6,633 bases of DNA from Acidobacteriota bacterium (GCA_020199975.1 JAIVJP010000046.1:1-6633); one strand, 5' to 3'. Counted from the stretch's first letter, positions 1-5,883 are shown. Notes: generated by a model from the sequence alone, not told the origin. Translations and numbers: made by a program.

Positions 1-364
1 ACAGCCCGGGCACAGCGCCGGTTACGCCGGCAAAGTCGCCTTCACCCTCGATTACAGCCGGGGTGAGCGCAACCTGCACCTCTTTTGCCTCAGCTGCTTC
101 GGCGTCCGCGAAAGCCTCGTTGGCCGAATAGTTCAGCGCCTTAATACCGAGGCCCATGGACTGCACCAACACCGCTCCGCCACGCAGCACGGGCAGCTTC
201 AGAAGGGGATATTTGTCACTCCACTTTGGAAGCCGCGCCGCTATGTTGACGATCGTGCCGTCTGCTTTGCGCACGGCAACCGCATACGCGTTTGGCGTGC
301 GCATCATCACCCCTTCGATAACAGCCTGGCCACCGACAATTAAATCTCTTTCGTTTGTGCTCAT
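1..364 (-). CDS. DUF1385 family protein (YqhQ-like), N-terminal part, cut by window edge
   Basis: The reverse strand is open from an ATG at 364-362 to the window edge, giving the first 121 residues. It begins MSTNERDLIVGG and carries the family hallmark GGQAVIEGVMMR at residues 11-22, followed by a conserved-looking LPVLRGGAVLVQSMGLGIKA segment around residues 57-76. This is the start of a DUF1385 protein (Bacillus YqhQ relatives), a family with membrane segments further downstream and, to my knowledge, no firmly assigned function. The start is supported by a good Shine-Dalgarno, GAGGAA at 375-370, five bases before the ATG. It lies downstream of rpmE on the same strand; an rpmE – DUF1385 – prfA order is common in bacteria, so prfA may follow beyond the left edge (inference). 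Residues 83-96 are rich in Ala and Glu. The C-terminal part is outside the window. Confidence 0.9.
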   Translation of the reverse strand, partial: MSTNERDLIVGGQAVIEGVMMRTPNAYAVAVRKADGTIVNIAARLPKWSDKYPLLKLPVLRGGAVLVQSMGLGIKALNYSANEAFADAEAAEAKEVQVALTPAVIEGEGDFAGVTGAVPGL

Positions 365-373
365 TGGAATTCC

Positions 374-393
374 TCAGAACTGGTCAGAACTGG
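374..393. repeat. Tandem duplication of a 10-mer
   Basis: TCAGAACTGG occurs twice head to tail (374-383 and 384-393), directly upstream of and touching the Shine-Dalgarno of the DUF1385 gene. Two copies only; it could be a slippage duplication or a small operator. No function can be assigned. Confidence 0.6.
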
Positions 394-396
394 TTT

Positions 397-452
397 AGAG
401 TTCGACCTTCAAGGTGTTGGCCTTTGAAGCAGCGAGCTAAAGCTTGAACTCT
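397..452 (-). other. Nested inverted repeats in the spacer between rpmE and the DUF1385 gene
   Basis: An outer 7-bp pair (AGAGTTC at 397-403 with GAACTCT at 446-452) encloses an inner pair (CTTCAAGG at 407-414 with CCTTTGAAG at 421-429, one bulged base, 6-nt loop). In the leftward transcript this would fold as a hairpin ending about 30 nt before the DUF1385 start codon. No U-run follows, so it does not look like an intrinsic terminator; it may be a leader structure or an RNA-processing site. The remainder of the 365-599 spacer shows a palindrome AACGCCGGCGTT (466-477) and a weak AGCGACC/GGTCGCT pair (510-516/547-553), but no convincing gene. Confidence 0.4.
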
Positions 453-599
453 CAACATAAACACTAACGCCGGCGTTTACGGCAGTCGCGTGTGCACTCT
501 TGCAGGAACAGCGACCGACGATTTGCGCCGGCGTTGATTATGAAAGGGTCGCTAATGTCGATTCTGGTTCAATATCGTTCCTGTCCTCAACTTGTACAT

Positions 600-830
600 T
601 TACTGCGTGGCGGCGGTAGTTTCCGGGGTCTTTTTACCGTAACGCTTGTTAAACCGATCTACGCGTCCTGCGGTGTCGACCAGTTTCTGCTTGCCGGTAA
701 AAAACGGGTGGCACGCCGAGCAGATTTCCACATGCAGGTCGCCCTTCCGCGTCGAGCGGGTCTTAAACGTCTCGCCGCAGGCGCAGGTAACGGTTATCTC
801 GTTATATGCGGGATGAATTTCTGGCTTCAT
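600..830 (-). CDS. rpmE: 50S ribosomal protein L31 (zinc-binding type)
   Basis: This 76-residue protein of the large ribosomal subunit begins MKPEIHPAYNEITVTCACG, the typical start of bL31, and contains the family core HVEICSACHPFFTGKQKLVDTAGRVDRF. The four zinc ligands of the C+ (zinc-containing) form are present: Cys16 and Cys18 in CAC, Cys37 and Cys40 in CSAC. Length is normal for L31, with a short Thr/Ala-rich C-terminal tail (KKTPETTAATQ). An AAGGAA Shine-Dalgarno at 846-841 lies 10 nt before the ATG, slightly long spacing. It is read divergently from the nuo genes from a promoter at 886-915, and the DUF1385 gene follows 235 bp downstream on the same strand. In zinc-responsive bacteria C+ L31 can act as a zinc reserve, but no zinc-regulator operator is evident here. 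Confidence 0.97.
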   Translation of the reverse strand: MKPEIHPAYNEITVTCACGETFKTRSTRKGDLHVEICSACHPFFTGKQKLVDTAGRVDRFNKRYGKKTPETTAATQ

Positions 831-885
831 TATTCTCTAGTTCCTTCTTGGTAGTCGGCCACAGGGTGCACTTTTCAAACAAGTC

Positions 886-915
886 ATGATATGAGGCGAA
901 GGCTCGTATCGTCAA
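886..915 (-). promoter_or_regulatory. sigma70-like promoter for rpmE
   Basis: On the reverse strand TTGACG (915-910) is followed after 18 nt by TATCAT (891-886), a 5/6 match at each hexamer. Transcription would start near 879, giving a leader of about 50 nt before the rpmE ATG. Found by inspection only. Confidence 0.55.
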
Positions 916-970
916 GTTTAGCGGGCACTTGCAGGCCGAACCAGCCGCACAGATGCCAAAAATAACTTGG

Positions 971-999
971 TTGACAGTAAATAAACCGCGTGTTTAAAT
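971..999 (+). promoter_or_regulatory. sigma70-like promoter for the nuo gene block
   Basis: A consensus -35 TTGACA (971-976) is followed after exactly 17 nt by TTAAAT (994-999, 4/6 match to TATAAT). Transcription would begin near 1006 and leave a leader of about 100 nt before nuoC. That leader holds a small GCGC-stem hairpin (about 1033-1049) and a direct repeat ACATCCGG (1058-1065 and 1071-1078). With the rpmE promoter this makes 831-1106 a divergent promoter region; no other gene is seen in it. Confidence 0.55.
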
Positions 1000-1106
1000 T
1001 CAACTTCGCCTCTGAAACTACATAACAATTAAGCGCGAAGGCTTTGCGCGGCCAGCAACATCCGGATCGCACATCCGGCAAGAGTGTAATCACGAGTTCC
1101 GAGAAA

Positions 1107-2030
1107 ATGGAAGAAGACAATAACGAGCGAACTCCGGGGCAACCGGACCCGTCGCCCGAACAATCGTCCGATCGGCCTGACGGCTCGAAGCAGCCGGATC
1201 CCACAGGCACGCCACCGCCCTCCGTCATTCCTCCCGCGGGCATTCTTGCCGGGGCCGACGCCGAAAAAGCTGCGATGGTTGAGCAGGCCAAGTCAAGAGT
1301 TGCAGCCGTCAAAGAATCTCTAAGCGCAAAGGCGCCAGCTGACGCCCCAAGCGTTACGAGCGCGCCAAAAGCTCCTGTCAAGAAGAAGGAACAGGGTTTT
1401 AAACCCGTCGATGCCGCGAATCACCCCCTCGTAAAGAGCCTAATAGAGCAATTCAATGGCGCAGTAATCGAATCAGTGGAATTCATTGGACAACTGTCTG
1501 TCCGAATCGATGGTCCGCGGATCGTGGAGGTCTGTGATTTCCTCAAGCGACATCCTCAGACTCCGTTTAATTATCTTTCCGATCTAACCTGCGTGCATCT
1601 GCCTGATCGTACGGAGTCTCCTTTCGAGATTGTTTATAACCTGTACTCCATCGCGGCAAATGAACGAGTTCGCCTAAATGTGGCTACGACCGAAGCGGGA
1701 CCGGAAAGTGTGACCGGCGTTTGGCCCGCGGCAAACTGGATGGAACGTGAGGTCTACGATTTGTTTGGGGTGAGCTTTAGAAATCACCCTGACTTGCGCC
1801 GGCTATTGCTGCCGCCGGACTGGGAAGGCCATCCTCTCAGGAAAGATGTTTCGCTGGAATTTGTCGAGAATGAGTGGACCAGGAAACATCTGCCGGAAAT
1901 GACTGAAGTCGAAGGTGAGCAGTTGGAACAGAGGCGTGCCTATGGATTGGAAATCCTTTCAGTGCCGCAAGAGCGCATGATGCGTGAGATTTTCCAGGGC
2001 GGCAAAGAAGTGATGCCAAAAGATAAGTAA
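1107..2030 (+). CDS. nuoC: NADH-quinone oxidoreductase subunit C (complex I 30 kDa subunit)
   Basis: NuoC is a Q-module subunit of the peripheral arm of complex I and packs against NuoD. From the ATG at 1107 the protein has 307 residues. The 30-kDa domain spans about residues 106-250 and contains the signature stretch: EREVYDLFGVSF around 214-225, HPDLRRLLLP at 227-236 and GHPLRKD at 241-247. A C-terminal tail of about 55 charged residues follows. The first ~105 residues are an unusual low-complexity extension, acidic then Pro/Ala/Lys-rich, predicted disordered; stand-alone NuoC is typically 150-220 residues. The frame is also open from a TTG at 1044, but the ATG is preferred; its Shine-Dalgarno is weak (GAGAAA touches the start). 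First nuo gene in the window: nuoA and nuoB are not upstream. The stop codon TAA is the first triplet of a TAAATGG heptad array. Confidence 0.95.
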   Translation: MEEDNNERTPGQPDPSPEQSSDRPDGSKQPDPTGTPPPSVIPPAGILAGADAEKAAMVEQAKSRVAAVKESLSAKAPADAPSVTSAPKAPVKKKEQGFKPVDAANHPLVKSLIEQFNGAVIESVEFIGQLSVRIDGPRIVEVCDFLKRHPQTPFNYLSDLTCVHLPDRTESPFEIVYNLYSIAANERVRLNVATTEAGPESVTGVWPAANWMEREVYDLFGVSFRNHPDLRRLLLPPDWEGHPLRKDVSLEFVENEWTRKHLPEMTEVEGEQLEQRRAYGLEILSVPQERMMREIFQGGKEVMPKDK

Positions 2031-2062
2031 ATGGTAAATGGTAAGTAGTAAATGGTAAGAGG
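2028..2062. repeat. Heptanucleotide tandem repeat TAAATGG, five units
   Basis: Five contiguous 7-nt units: TAAATGG, TAAATGG, TAAGTAG, TAAATGG, TAAGAGG. The first unit starts with the nuoC stop codon and each perfect unit contains TAAATG, i.e. a stop followed by a potential start. It is the first of several heptad-periodic stretches in the intergenic parts of this operon, each using a different heptamer. Confidence 0.85.
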
Positions 2063-2086
2063 CGGACGCAAGGACAAGTAAATTCT

Positions 2087-2182
2087 GATTGCAGATTGCC
2101 AATTTCCGATTCCAGTTTGTGACCAAAAGTTCTTTAGTCGGCAATCGGCAATTGGCAATTGGCAATGAATCAATCGGCAATC
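2087..2182. repeat. Inverted heptad arrays (GATTGCC left, GGCAATT right) between nuoC and the unknown small gene
   Basis: The left arm has four diverged 7-nt units (GATTGCA, GATTGCC, AATTTCC, GATTCCA; 2087-2114). After a 25-nt spacer the right arm has GGCAATC, GGCAATT, GGCAATT, GGCAATG (2140-2167) plus one more GGCAATC at 2176-2182. The arms are reverse complements of the same heptad family, so the RNA can form a hairpin. The same left/right orientation flanks the four-helix-bundle gene at 5842-6306; here there is no cargo. The array runs to just upstream of, or into, the start of the next gene. Confidence 0.85.
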
Positions 2183-2194
2183 AAAAATGGAAAG

Positions 2195-2455
2195 ATGACC
2201 CCCAAAGAGATCGCCGCTCATTACGAAGCCAAGGTATTCGAGTCGCCGGAGGCAGCGAAGGTGGCAGGTTTTGTTTTGACGGACACCGCATCGCCTCGAA
2301 ATGTTTGGAACAAGGCTAGTGCTGCGCAGGCAATAGTAATCAAGCTTGCGGAAAAGCGAGAGAGCGGCATCGCCAGAGAGATTGGTTTGATAATCGAACC
2401 GTGGAGCGTAACCGGCTGTTACCTTCCGGACGCGTCGGAACCGGCGGCGGCGTAG
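2195..2455 (+). CDS. Hypothetical 86-residue protein encoded between nuoC and nuoD
   Basis: I do not recognise this protein. From the ATG at 2195 it reads MTPKEIAAHYEAKVFESPEA and continues for 86 residues, with no signal peptide, membrane segment or cysteine cluster (a single Cys at 75). Residues 41-62 look like an amphipathic helix rich in Ala, Lys and Glu, followed by a hydrophobic strand-like patch (IGLIIEPW, 63-70) and a short Ala-rich end. Alternative starts are an ATG at 2165 and a TTG at 2159, but these lie in the heptad array and would add repeat-encoded residues, so 2195 is preferred; no clear Shine-Dalgarno separates them. It is co-directional with nuoC and nuoD, begins 164 bp after nuoC and ends 77 bp before nuoD, so it is probably co-transcribed. 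A role in complex I is only a guess from position. Confidence 0.6.
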   Translation: MTPKEIAAHYEAKVFESPEAAKVAGFVLTDTASPRNVWNKASAAQAIVIKLAEKRESGIAREIGLIIEPWSVTGCYLPDASEPAAA

Positions 2456-2532
2456 AAACTTCAAGGCGTACGTTGCACGCCGTGACGCAACACGGCACCG
2501 GAGCAGGCTGCCCCGCGTGGCTCGCGTTAATT

Positions 2533-3666
2533 ATGCACCAGGTAGAGATCGCCACAACCCGAGAGACGTTGCTTGATAGCCCCGAGATGGTGCTCAATAT
2601 GGGGCCCCAGCATCCCTCCACGCATGGCGTGCTGCGCGTGATTTTGAAACTGGACGGAGAAACCGTTATCGATCTCGACTGCGACATCGGCTATCTGCAT
2701 CGCGGTATGGAGAAGATCGCTGAGAACCGCATGTACACGATGATCGCCCCTTACTGGGATCGTCTTGATTACATTGCAGCCGTTTCGAACGGACTGGTTT
2801 GGGTAGAAACGGTCGAGCAAATGATGGGCCTGGTTGTTCCACCGCGCGCTCATTACCTCCGAACCATTCTTACTGAATTGAATCGCATCGCTTCTCACTT
2901 GCTTTGGCTTGCGACTCATGCGCTGGACATTGGAGCGGTGACGGTCCTGCTTTGGGCGCTACGTGAGCGCGAGGAGATTCTCAAGATATTTGAACGACAG
3001 TTTGGCGCCCGCTTGACGTGTCATGCCTGGCGTATCGGAGGCATGCCGAACGATACTTATGACGACTTCGAGCCTGACATCCGACGTTTCATCAGCAATT
3101 TCCCTACGCGTCTGGACGAGTATGAAACGGTGCTATCGGAGAATCGCATCTGGCTGAGCCGCACGGTGGGTATTGGTGTTATCTCAGCGGAGGAGGCGAT
3201 CGCGATTGGTTTGTCAGGCCCGGCGCTACGTGGATCGGGAGTCGCCTGGGATATTCGCAAGTCTCGACCCTATGCGGCATATGCCGACATGGATTTTGAC
3301 GTTCCGCTTGGAGAGAATGGCGATACTTACGATCGCTATCTGGTTCGACTCGAGGAGATGAGACAGTCGCGTCGCATTGTCGATCAGGCCCTGGACAATT
3401 TGCCAGATGGTCCGGTGAACGCAAAACTGCCAAAAATAATTAAGCTGCCGATCGGCGACTACTACCACTCGATAGAAGGTCCCAAGGGCGAGATTGGTTG
3501 CTATCTGGTTTCGGATGGCACGGCTCAGCCCTGGCGTGTTCGTGTGCGCCCACCCTCTCTGATTAATCTTCAGGCGCTGAAACAGATGTGCCTTGGCCAC
3601 CTGGTGGCCGATGTGGTCGCGATTATCGGCACCCTCGATATTGTTCTTGGTGAGATTGATAGGTAA
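2533..3666 (+). CDS. nuoD: NADH-quinone oxidoreductase subunit D (complex I 49 kDa subunit)
   Basis: NuoD forms much of the quinone-binding cavity at the junction of the peripheral and membrane arms. From the ATG at 2533 it has 377 residues. The family start motif NMGPQHPSTHGVLR is at 22-35. His31 and Tyr80 (in DRLDY) have the same 49-residue spacing as the quinone-head ligands His38/Tyr87 of Thermus Nqo4. Further family stretches are VVPPRAHYLRTILTELNRIASHLL, DVPLGENGDTYDR and EGPKGEIGCYLVSDG, and the protein ends in the usual GEIDR. The frame is open from a GTG at 2401, but that would overlap the upstream gene and add 44 non-family residues. The ~25-residue segment seen before EGPKGELG in Thermus Nqo4 is missing (here GDYYHSIEGPKGEIG), a short form I associate with 11-subunit-type enzymes (recollection). 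No strong Shine-Dalgarno is visible. Confidence 0.96.
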   Translation: MHQVEIATTRETLLDSPEMVLNMGPQHPSTHGVLRVILKLDGETVIDLDCDIGYLHRGMEKIAENRMYTMIAPYWDRLDYIAAVSNGLVWVETVEQMMGLVVPPRAHYLRTILTELNRIASHLLWLATHALDIGAVTVLLWALREREEILKIFERQFGARLTCHAWRIGGMPNDTYDDFEPDIRRFISNFPTRLDEYETVLSENRIWLSRTVGIGVISAEEAIAIGLSGPALRGSGVAWDIRKSRPYAAYADMDFDVPLGENGDTYDRYLVRLEEMRQSRRIVDQALDNLPDGPVNAKLPKIIKLPIGDYYHSIEGPKGEIGCYLVSDGTAQPWRVRVRPPSLINLQALKQMCLGHLVADVVAIIGTLDIVLGEIDR

Positions 3667-3674
3667 ACGTTAGC

Positions 3675-3844
3675 TACAGAACCGGGAGCGGTAGCGACCG
3701 CATTTAAGCAAGGCAATATTAACGGCAAGAATTAAAGCCATGTTGCGCAGTGACTGCGAGGTGCAGGGAGTTGCTTAAAGTCCAGGTAGTCAAAGCCAGT
3801 TGATCGCTAATCTGGTTGAGTGCGGTCGCTACCCCGGTTCTGTA
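3675..3844. repeat. Large imperfect inverted-repeat element between nuoD and nuoH
   Basis: The left arm (3675-3702, TACAGAACCGGGAGCGGTAG then CGACCGCA) is the reverse complement of the right arm (3820-3844) except for four bases missing on the right. Just inside, TTAAGCAA (3704-3711) pairs with TTGCTTAA (3770-3777). The core contains a further hairpin CGCAGT-G-ACTGCG (3745-3757). The whole 170-bp unit fills most of the 225-bp gap and could fold into one branched structure. It encodes no convincing ORF. The arm sequence CAGAACCGGGAGCGGTAGCG reappears with small changes at the 3' end of nuoH, so it is a dispersed repeat, perhaps MITE- or REP-like. It may also act as an RNA-processing or attenuation site between nuoD and nuoH (inference). 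Confidence 0.8.
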
Positions 3845-3891
3845 AGAAGGCGCTGATTCCAGTCTTGAATTGAAATCGATTGCACTCAGGT

Positions 3892-5187
3892 ATGATCACA
3901 CTCACATTTTTTGCTCCCATCAATTTCCTAGACGATCTGCTGCTGAAGTTTTTCAGCCCTGAGACAATCAATAACGTTGTCTGGCCGTTTATCCAGATCG
4001 GGTTGGTAGTTACTCTCGTGGCGGGGTGGGTGGCGTATGCTACCTACCTCGAGCGAAAGATCTCGGCTTTTATGCAAGCACGCCTGGGGCCGATGCGAGT
4101 CGGGCCGTGGGGGCTGCTGCAACCCATTGCCGACGCCATCAAGCTGCTCACCAAAGAAGACTTCATTCCAGACAAAGCGGATCGCGGTATTTTTTTTATC
4201 GCCCCTTACATTGCAGTTGCTTCAGCTTTCATTGTTATGGCTGTTATTCCGTTTGCCCCTGACTGGGGGATTATCGCGGACGTCAACATCGGTCTGTTGT
4301 TTGTGCTTGCCGTTTCCAGCGTGGGCGTACTGGCGCTGATACTTGCCGGTTGGTCGTCAAATTCGAAGTACGCGCTGCTCGGCGGATTGCGATCGAGCGC
4401 GCAGATGGTTTCCTACGAAGTCGCGATGGGTCTGTCGCTGGTCGGAGCCCTGATGTTTGCCCGCACGCTTTCGCTTTCGGGAATGGTCAACGCGCAAAGC
4501 GCCGATTCAATCTGGTACGTTTTCTATCAGCCGGTGGGCTTCTTGATTTTCCTGGTGAGCGGTATCGCTGAAAACAATCGCGCACCGTTTGACTTGCCGG
4601 AAGCAGAGTCAGAACTCGTCGCAGGATTTCACACTGAGTATTCCGGAATGCGCTGGTCGCTCTTCTTCATGGCTGAATATGCCGCAATGGTGGTGGTGTC
4701 TGCCGTCGCCGTCACAGTCTACCTGGGTGGTTGGTACTTTCCTTTCGTTTACAGGTTTACCGAAGCCAATGGCCACCACAATCTCTATGTTATAGTCAGC
4801 CTGTTGGTCTTTATCATAAAAGTATTGGTCGTACTCTATCTTTACTTCTGGCTGCGCTGGACCCTGCCGCGCTTCCGCTACGACCAGCTGATGGACATAG
4901 GATGGAAGTGGCTGATCCCTTCGGCGTTGATCAACATTGTGCTGTCTGGACTGGGAATTTTTTTGGTTCAGGCCCTGAACGGCTGGCGCGGGTTTAAGAC
5001 CATGGAGTCGATCTCGGCGGGGTTGAATCTTACGGCTACCGGTAAGGCGCTGATGATCGCCATGGGCCTAATCGGGCTCATCATCACGGGTCTGTTGTTG
5101 TCGAAAATAACCGAGAGCGGTAGCAGCGGGTTTTGTCAGAACCGAGAGCGGCAGCGACCGGGTCTGAGATTCGAGATCCAGATGTGA
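3892..5187 (+). CDS. nuoH: NADH-quinone oxidoreductase subunit H (complex I ND1 homologue)
   Basis: NuoH is the membrane subunit that anchors the peripheral arm and lines the quinone entry channel. From the ATG at 3892 it has 431 residues. The conserved first-loop signature ERKISAFMQARLGPMRVGPW lies at 54-73, followed by GLLQPIADAIKLLTKED; the acidic quinone-chamber loop APFDLPEAESELVAGFHTEY is at 231-250. Membrane segments are visible near 30-51, 100-121, 132-154, 175-192, 209-226, 257-280, 299-320, 340-360 and 386-404. A TTG at 3880 is an alternative start; neither has a clear Shine-Dalgarno. Oddly, residues 407-431 (beginning TESGSSGFCQNRERQRPG), after the last helix, are encoded by two copies of a dispersed repeat also present in the nuoD-nuoH gap, so the original C-terminus was probably replaced or extended. 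The next gene, nuoI, starts 101 bp downstream. Confidence 0.96.
   Translation: MITLTFFAPINFLDDLLLKFFSPETINNVVWPFIQIGLVVTLVAGWVAYATYLERKISAFMQARLGPMRVGPWGLLQPIADAIKLLTKEDFIPDKADRGIFFIAPYIAVASAFIVMAVIPFAPDWGIIADVNIGLLFVLAVSSVGVLALILAGWSSNSKYALLGGLRSSAQMVSYEVAMGLSLVGALMFARTLSLSGMVNAQSADSIWYVFYQPVGFLIFLVSGIAENNRAPFDLPEAESELVAGFHTEYSGMRWSLFFMAEYAAMVVVSAVAVTVYLGGWYFPFVYRFTEANGHHNLYVIVSLLVFIIKVLVVLYLYFWLRWTLPRFRYDQLMDIGWKWLIPSALINIVLSGLGIFLVQALNGWRGFKTMESISAGLNLTATGKALMIAMGLIGLIITGLLLSKITESGSSGFCQNRERQRPGLRFEIQM
5109..5168. repeat. Two tandem copies of the AACCGAGAGCGG repeat inside the 3' end of nuoH
   Basis: Unit one (5109-5139) begins AACCGAGAGCGGTAGCAGCG and unit two (5140-5168) begins AACCGAGAGCGGCAGCGACC. 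Unit two with the bases before it matches the left arm of the nuoD-nuoH inverted repeat (3677-3700) at 22 of 24 positions. The repeat is read in frame as the C-terminal tail of NuoH. Confidence 0.85.
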
Positions 5188-5194
5188 AGTGGGG

Positions 5195-5280
5195 ATTTGA
5201 GATCTCAAATAATCTCAAATCTGAGATCTCAGATCTGAGATTGAAATCGGAAATCTAAAATCAAAAGTCGGCAATCGAAA
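5195..5280. repeat. Palindromes and ten consecutive heptads between nuoH and nuoI
   Basis: A perfect 16-bp palindrome ATTTGAGATCTCAAAT (5195-5210) is followed by a 32-bp near-palindrome centred on GAGATCTC (5211-5242, one mismatched pair). From 5211 to 5280 the sequence divides into ten 7-nt units: AATCTCA, AATCTGA, GATCTCA, GATCTGA, GATTGAA, ATCGGAA, ATCTAAA, ATCAAAA, GTCGGCA, ATCGAAA. The unit drifts but the period holds. It occupies almost the entire gap and ends 8 bp before the nuoI start, leaving no room for a normal Shine-Dalgarno. Confidence 0.8.
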
Positions 5281-5288
5281 ATAAATTT

Positions 5289-5822
5289 ATGCCTTTAGTC
5301 AAAGTCCCAAAACCCAAGTTCATCGAGAAGCTCAAGCGCTTTTTCATGGCCGATCTCTTAAAGGGTCTCGGCCTGACCCTGAAATACAACATCGGCGCGG
5401 TTACTGATAGTGATTCGGTTGGCGGCAAGGGCATCTACACAGAGCAGTATCCCAAGGTTCGACCGGACGTTGCTCCTCGTTTTCACGGTGCGCCGAGATT
5501 GAACATGGACCCCGAAACGCACGACACACTGTGCATCGCGTGCAACCTTTGTGCGATAGCCTGCCCGGAAGACTGCATTGACGTTCTGGCGATGGATGTG
5601 GAGATCGTCGTGGCGGGCAAGCCGCGCAAGAAAAAGGTGCTCGACGAGTTTGTCTTCGATACGTCTCGTTGCATGTTTTGCGCTCTGTGCCAGGAAGCCT
5701 GTCCCACGTGGTGCCTGGAACTTACTCAAGACTTCGAGTTGGCTACCTACTCGCGCGCAGGATTTGTCTGGAATCGCGAAATGCTCGAGCAGGGACGCGA
5801 GACAGTAAAGTACACGCGGTGA
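5289..5822 (+). CDS. nuoI: NADH-quinone oxidoreductase subunit I (complex I 23 kDa, two 4Fe-4S clusters)
   Basis: NuoI carries clusters N6a and N6b, which pass electrons towards N2 in NuoB and the quinone. The 177-residue protein has two ferredoxin motifs: CIACNLCAIACP with Cys82, 85, 88 and 92, and CMFCALCQEACP with Cys128, 131, 134 and 138. All eight ligands are present. An N-terminal amphipathic helix (about 10-35, with the family-like LLKGLGLTLKY) docks on NuoH in known structures. Length is normal for NuoI. The ATG at 5289 is preceded by AT-rich heptad repeat and has no visible Shine-Dalgarno; a downstream ATG at 5346 (MADLLKGLGL) is a possible alternative but would drop the basic N-terminal stretch. 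The downstream gene is an unrelated four-helix-bundle ORF, not nuoJ as in most operons. Confidence 0.97.
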   Translation: MPLVKVPKPKFIEKLKRFFMADLLKGLGLTLKYNIGAVTDSDSVGGKGIYTEQYPKVRPDVAPRFHGAPRLNMDPETHDTLCIACNLCAIACPEDCIDVLAMDVEIVVAGKPRKKKVLDEFVFDTSRCMFCALCQEACPTWCLELTQDFELATYSRAGFVWNREMLEQGRETVKYTR

Positions 5823-5841
5823 TTGACTAGACATTGTTACC

Positions 5842-5883
5842 GATTGCCGATTGCCAATTGCCAATTGCCAATTTGCGATTGGT
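5842..5883. repeat. Left heptad array (GATTGCC/AATTGCC) downstream of nuoI
   Basis: Six consecutive 7-nt units: GATTGCC, GATTGCC, AATTGCC, AATTGCC, AATTTGC, GATTGGT. Positions 5849-5869 are a perfect 21-bp inverted match to 6279-6299 on the other side of the four-helix-bundle gene. Confidence 0.9.

Noticed and set aside
156..398. Plus-strand 80-residue ORF opposite the DUF1385 gene
   Set aside because: It is antisense to a clear family protein with its own Shine-Dalgarno and shows no recognisable family features.
492..854. Plus-strand 120-residue ORF over rpmE
   Set aside because: It is the complement of the unmistakable L31 gene.
884..1381. Minus-strand 165-residue ORF spanning the divergent promoters and the nuoC 5' end
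   Set aside because: It is low-complexity Ser/Gly/Pro sequence produced by the complement of the NuoC Pro/Ala-rich tail, and it overlaps both promoters.
1940..2464. Minus-strand 174-residue ORF with repeated DCRLPIAD-like peptides
   Set aside because: The peptide repeats come from heptad arrays, which are stop-free in all frames; the rest is antisense to nuoC and the small gene.
2401..2532. Upstream GTG extension of nuoD
   Set aside because: It would overlap the preceding gene and add 44 residues with no NuoD character; the ATG at 2533 fits family length.
3675..3844. Inverted repeat as a simple intrinsic terminator for nuoD
   Set aside because: The arms are far apart, the loop is over 100 nt and no T-run follows the right arm, so a dispersed structured element is the better description.
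5358..5864. Minus-strand 168-residue ORF opposite nuoI
   Set aside because: It is antisense to a gene with both complete 4Fe-4S motifs; its N-terminal residues are repeat-encoded.
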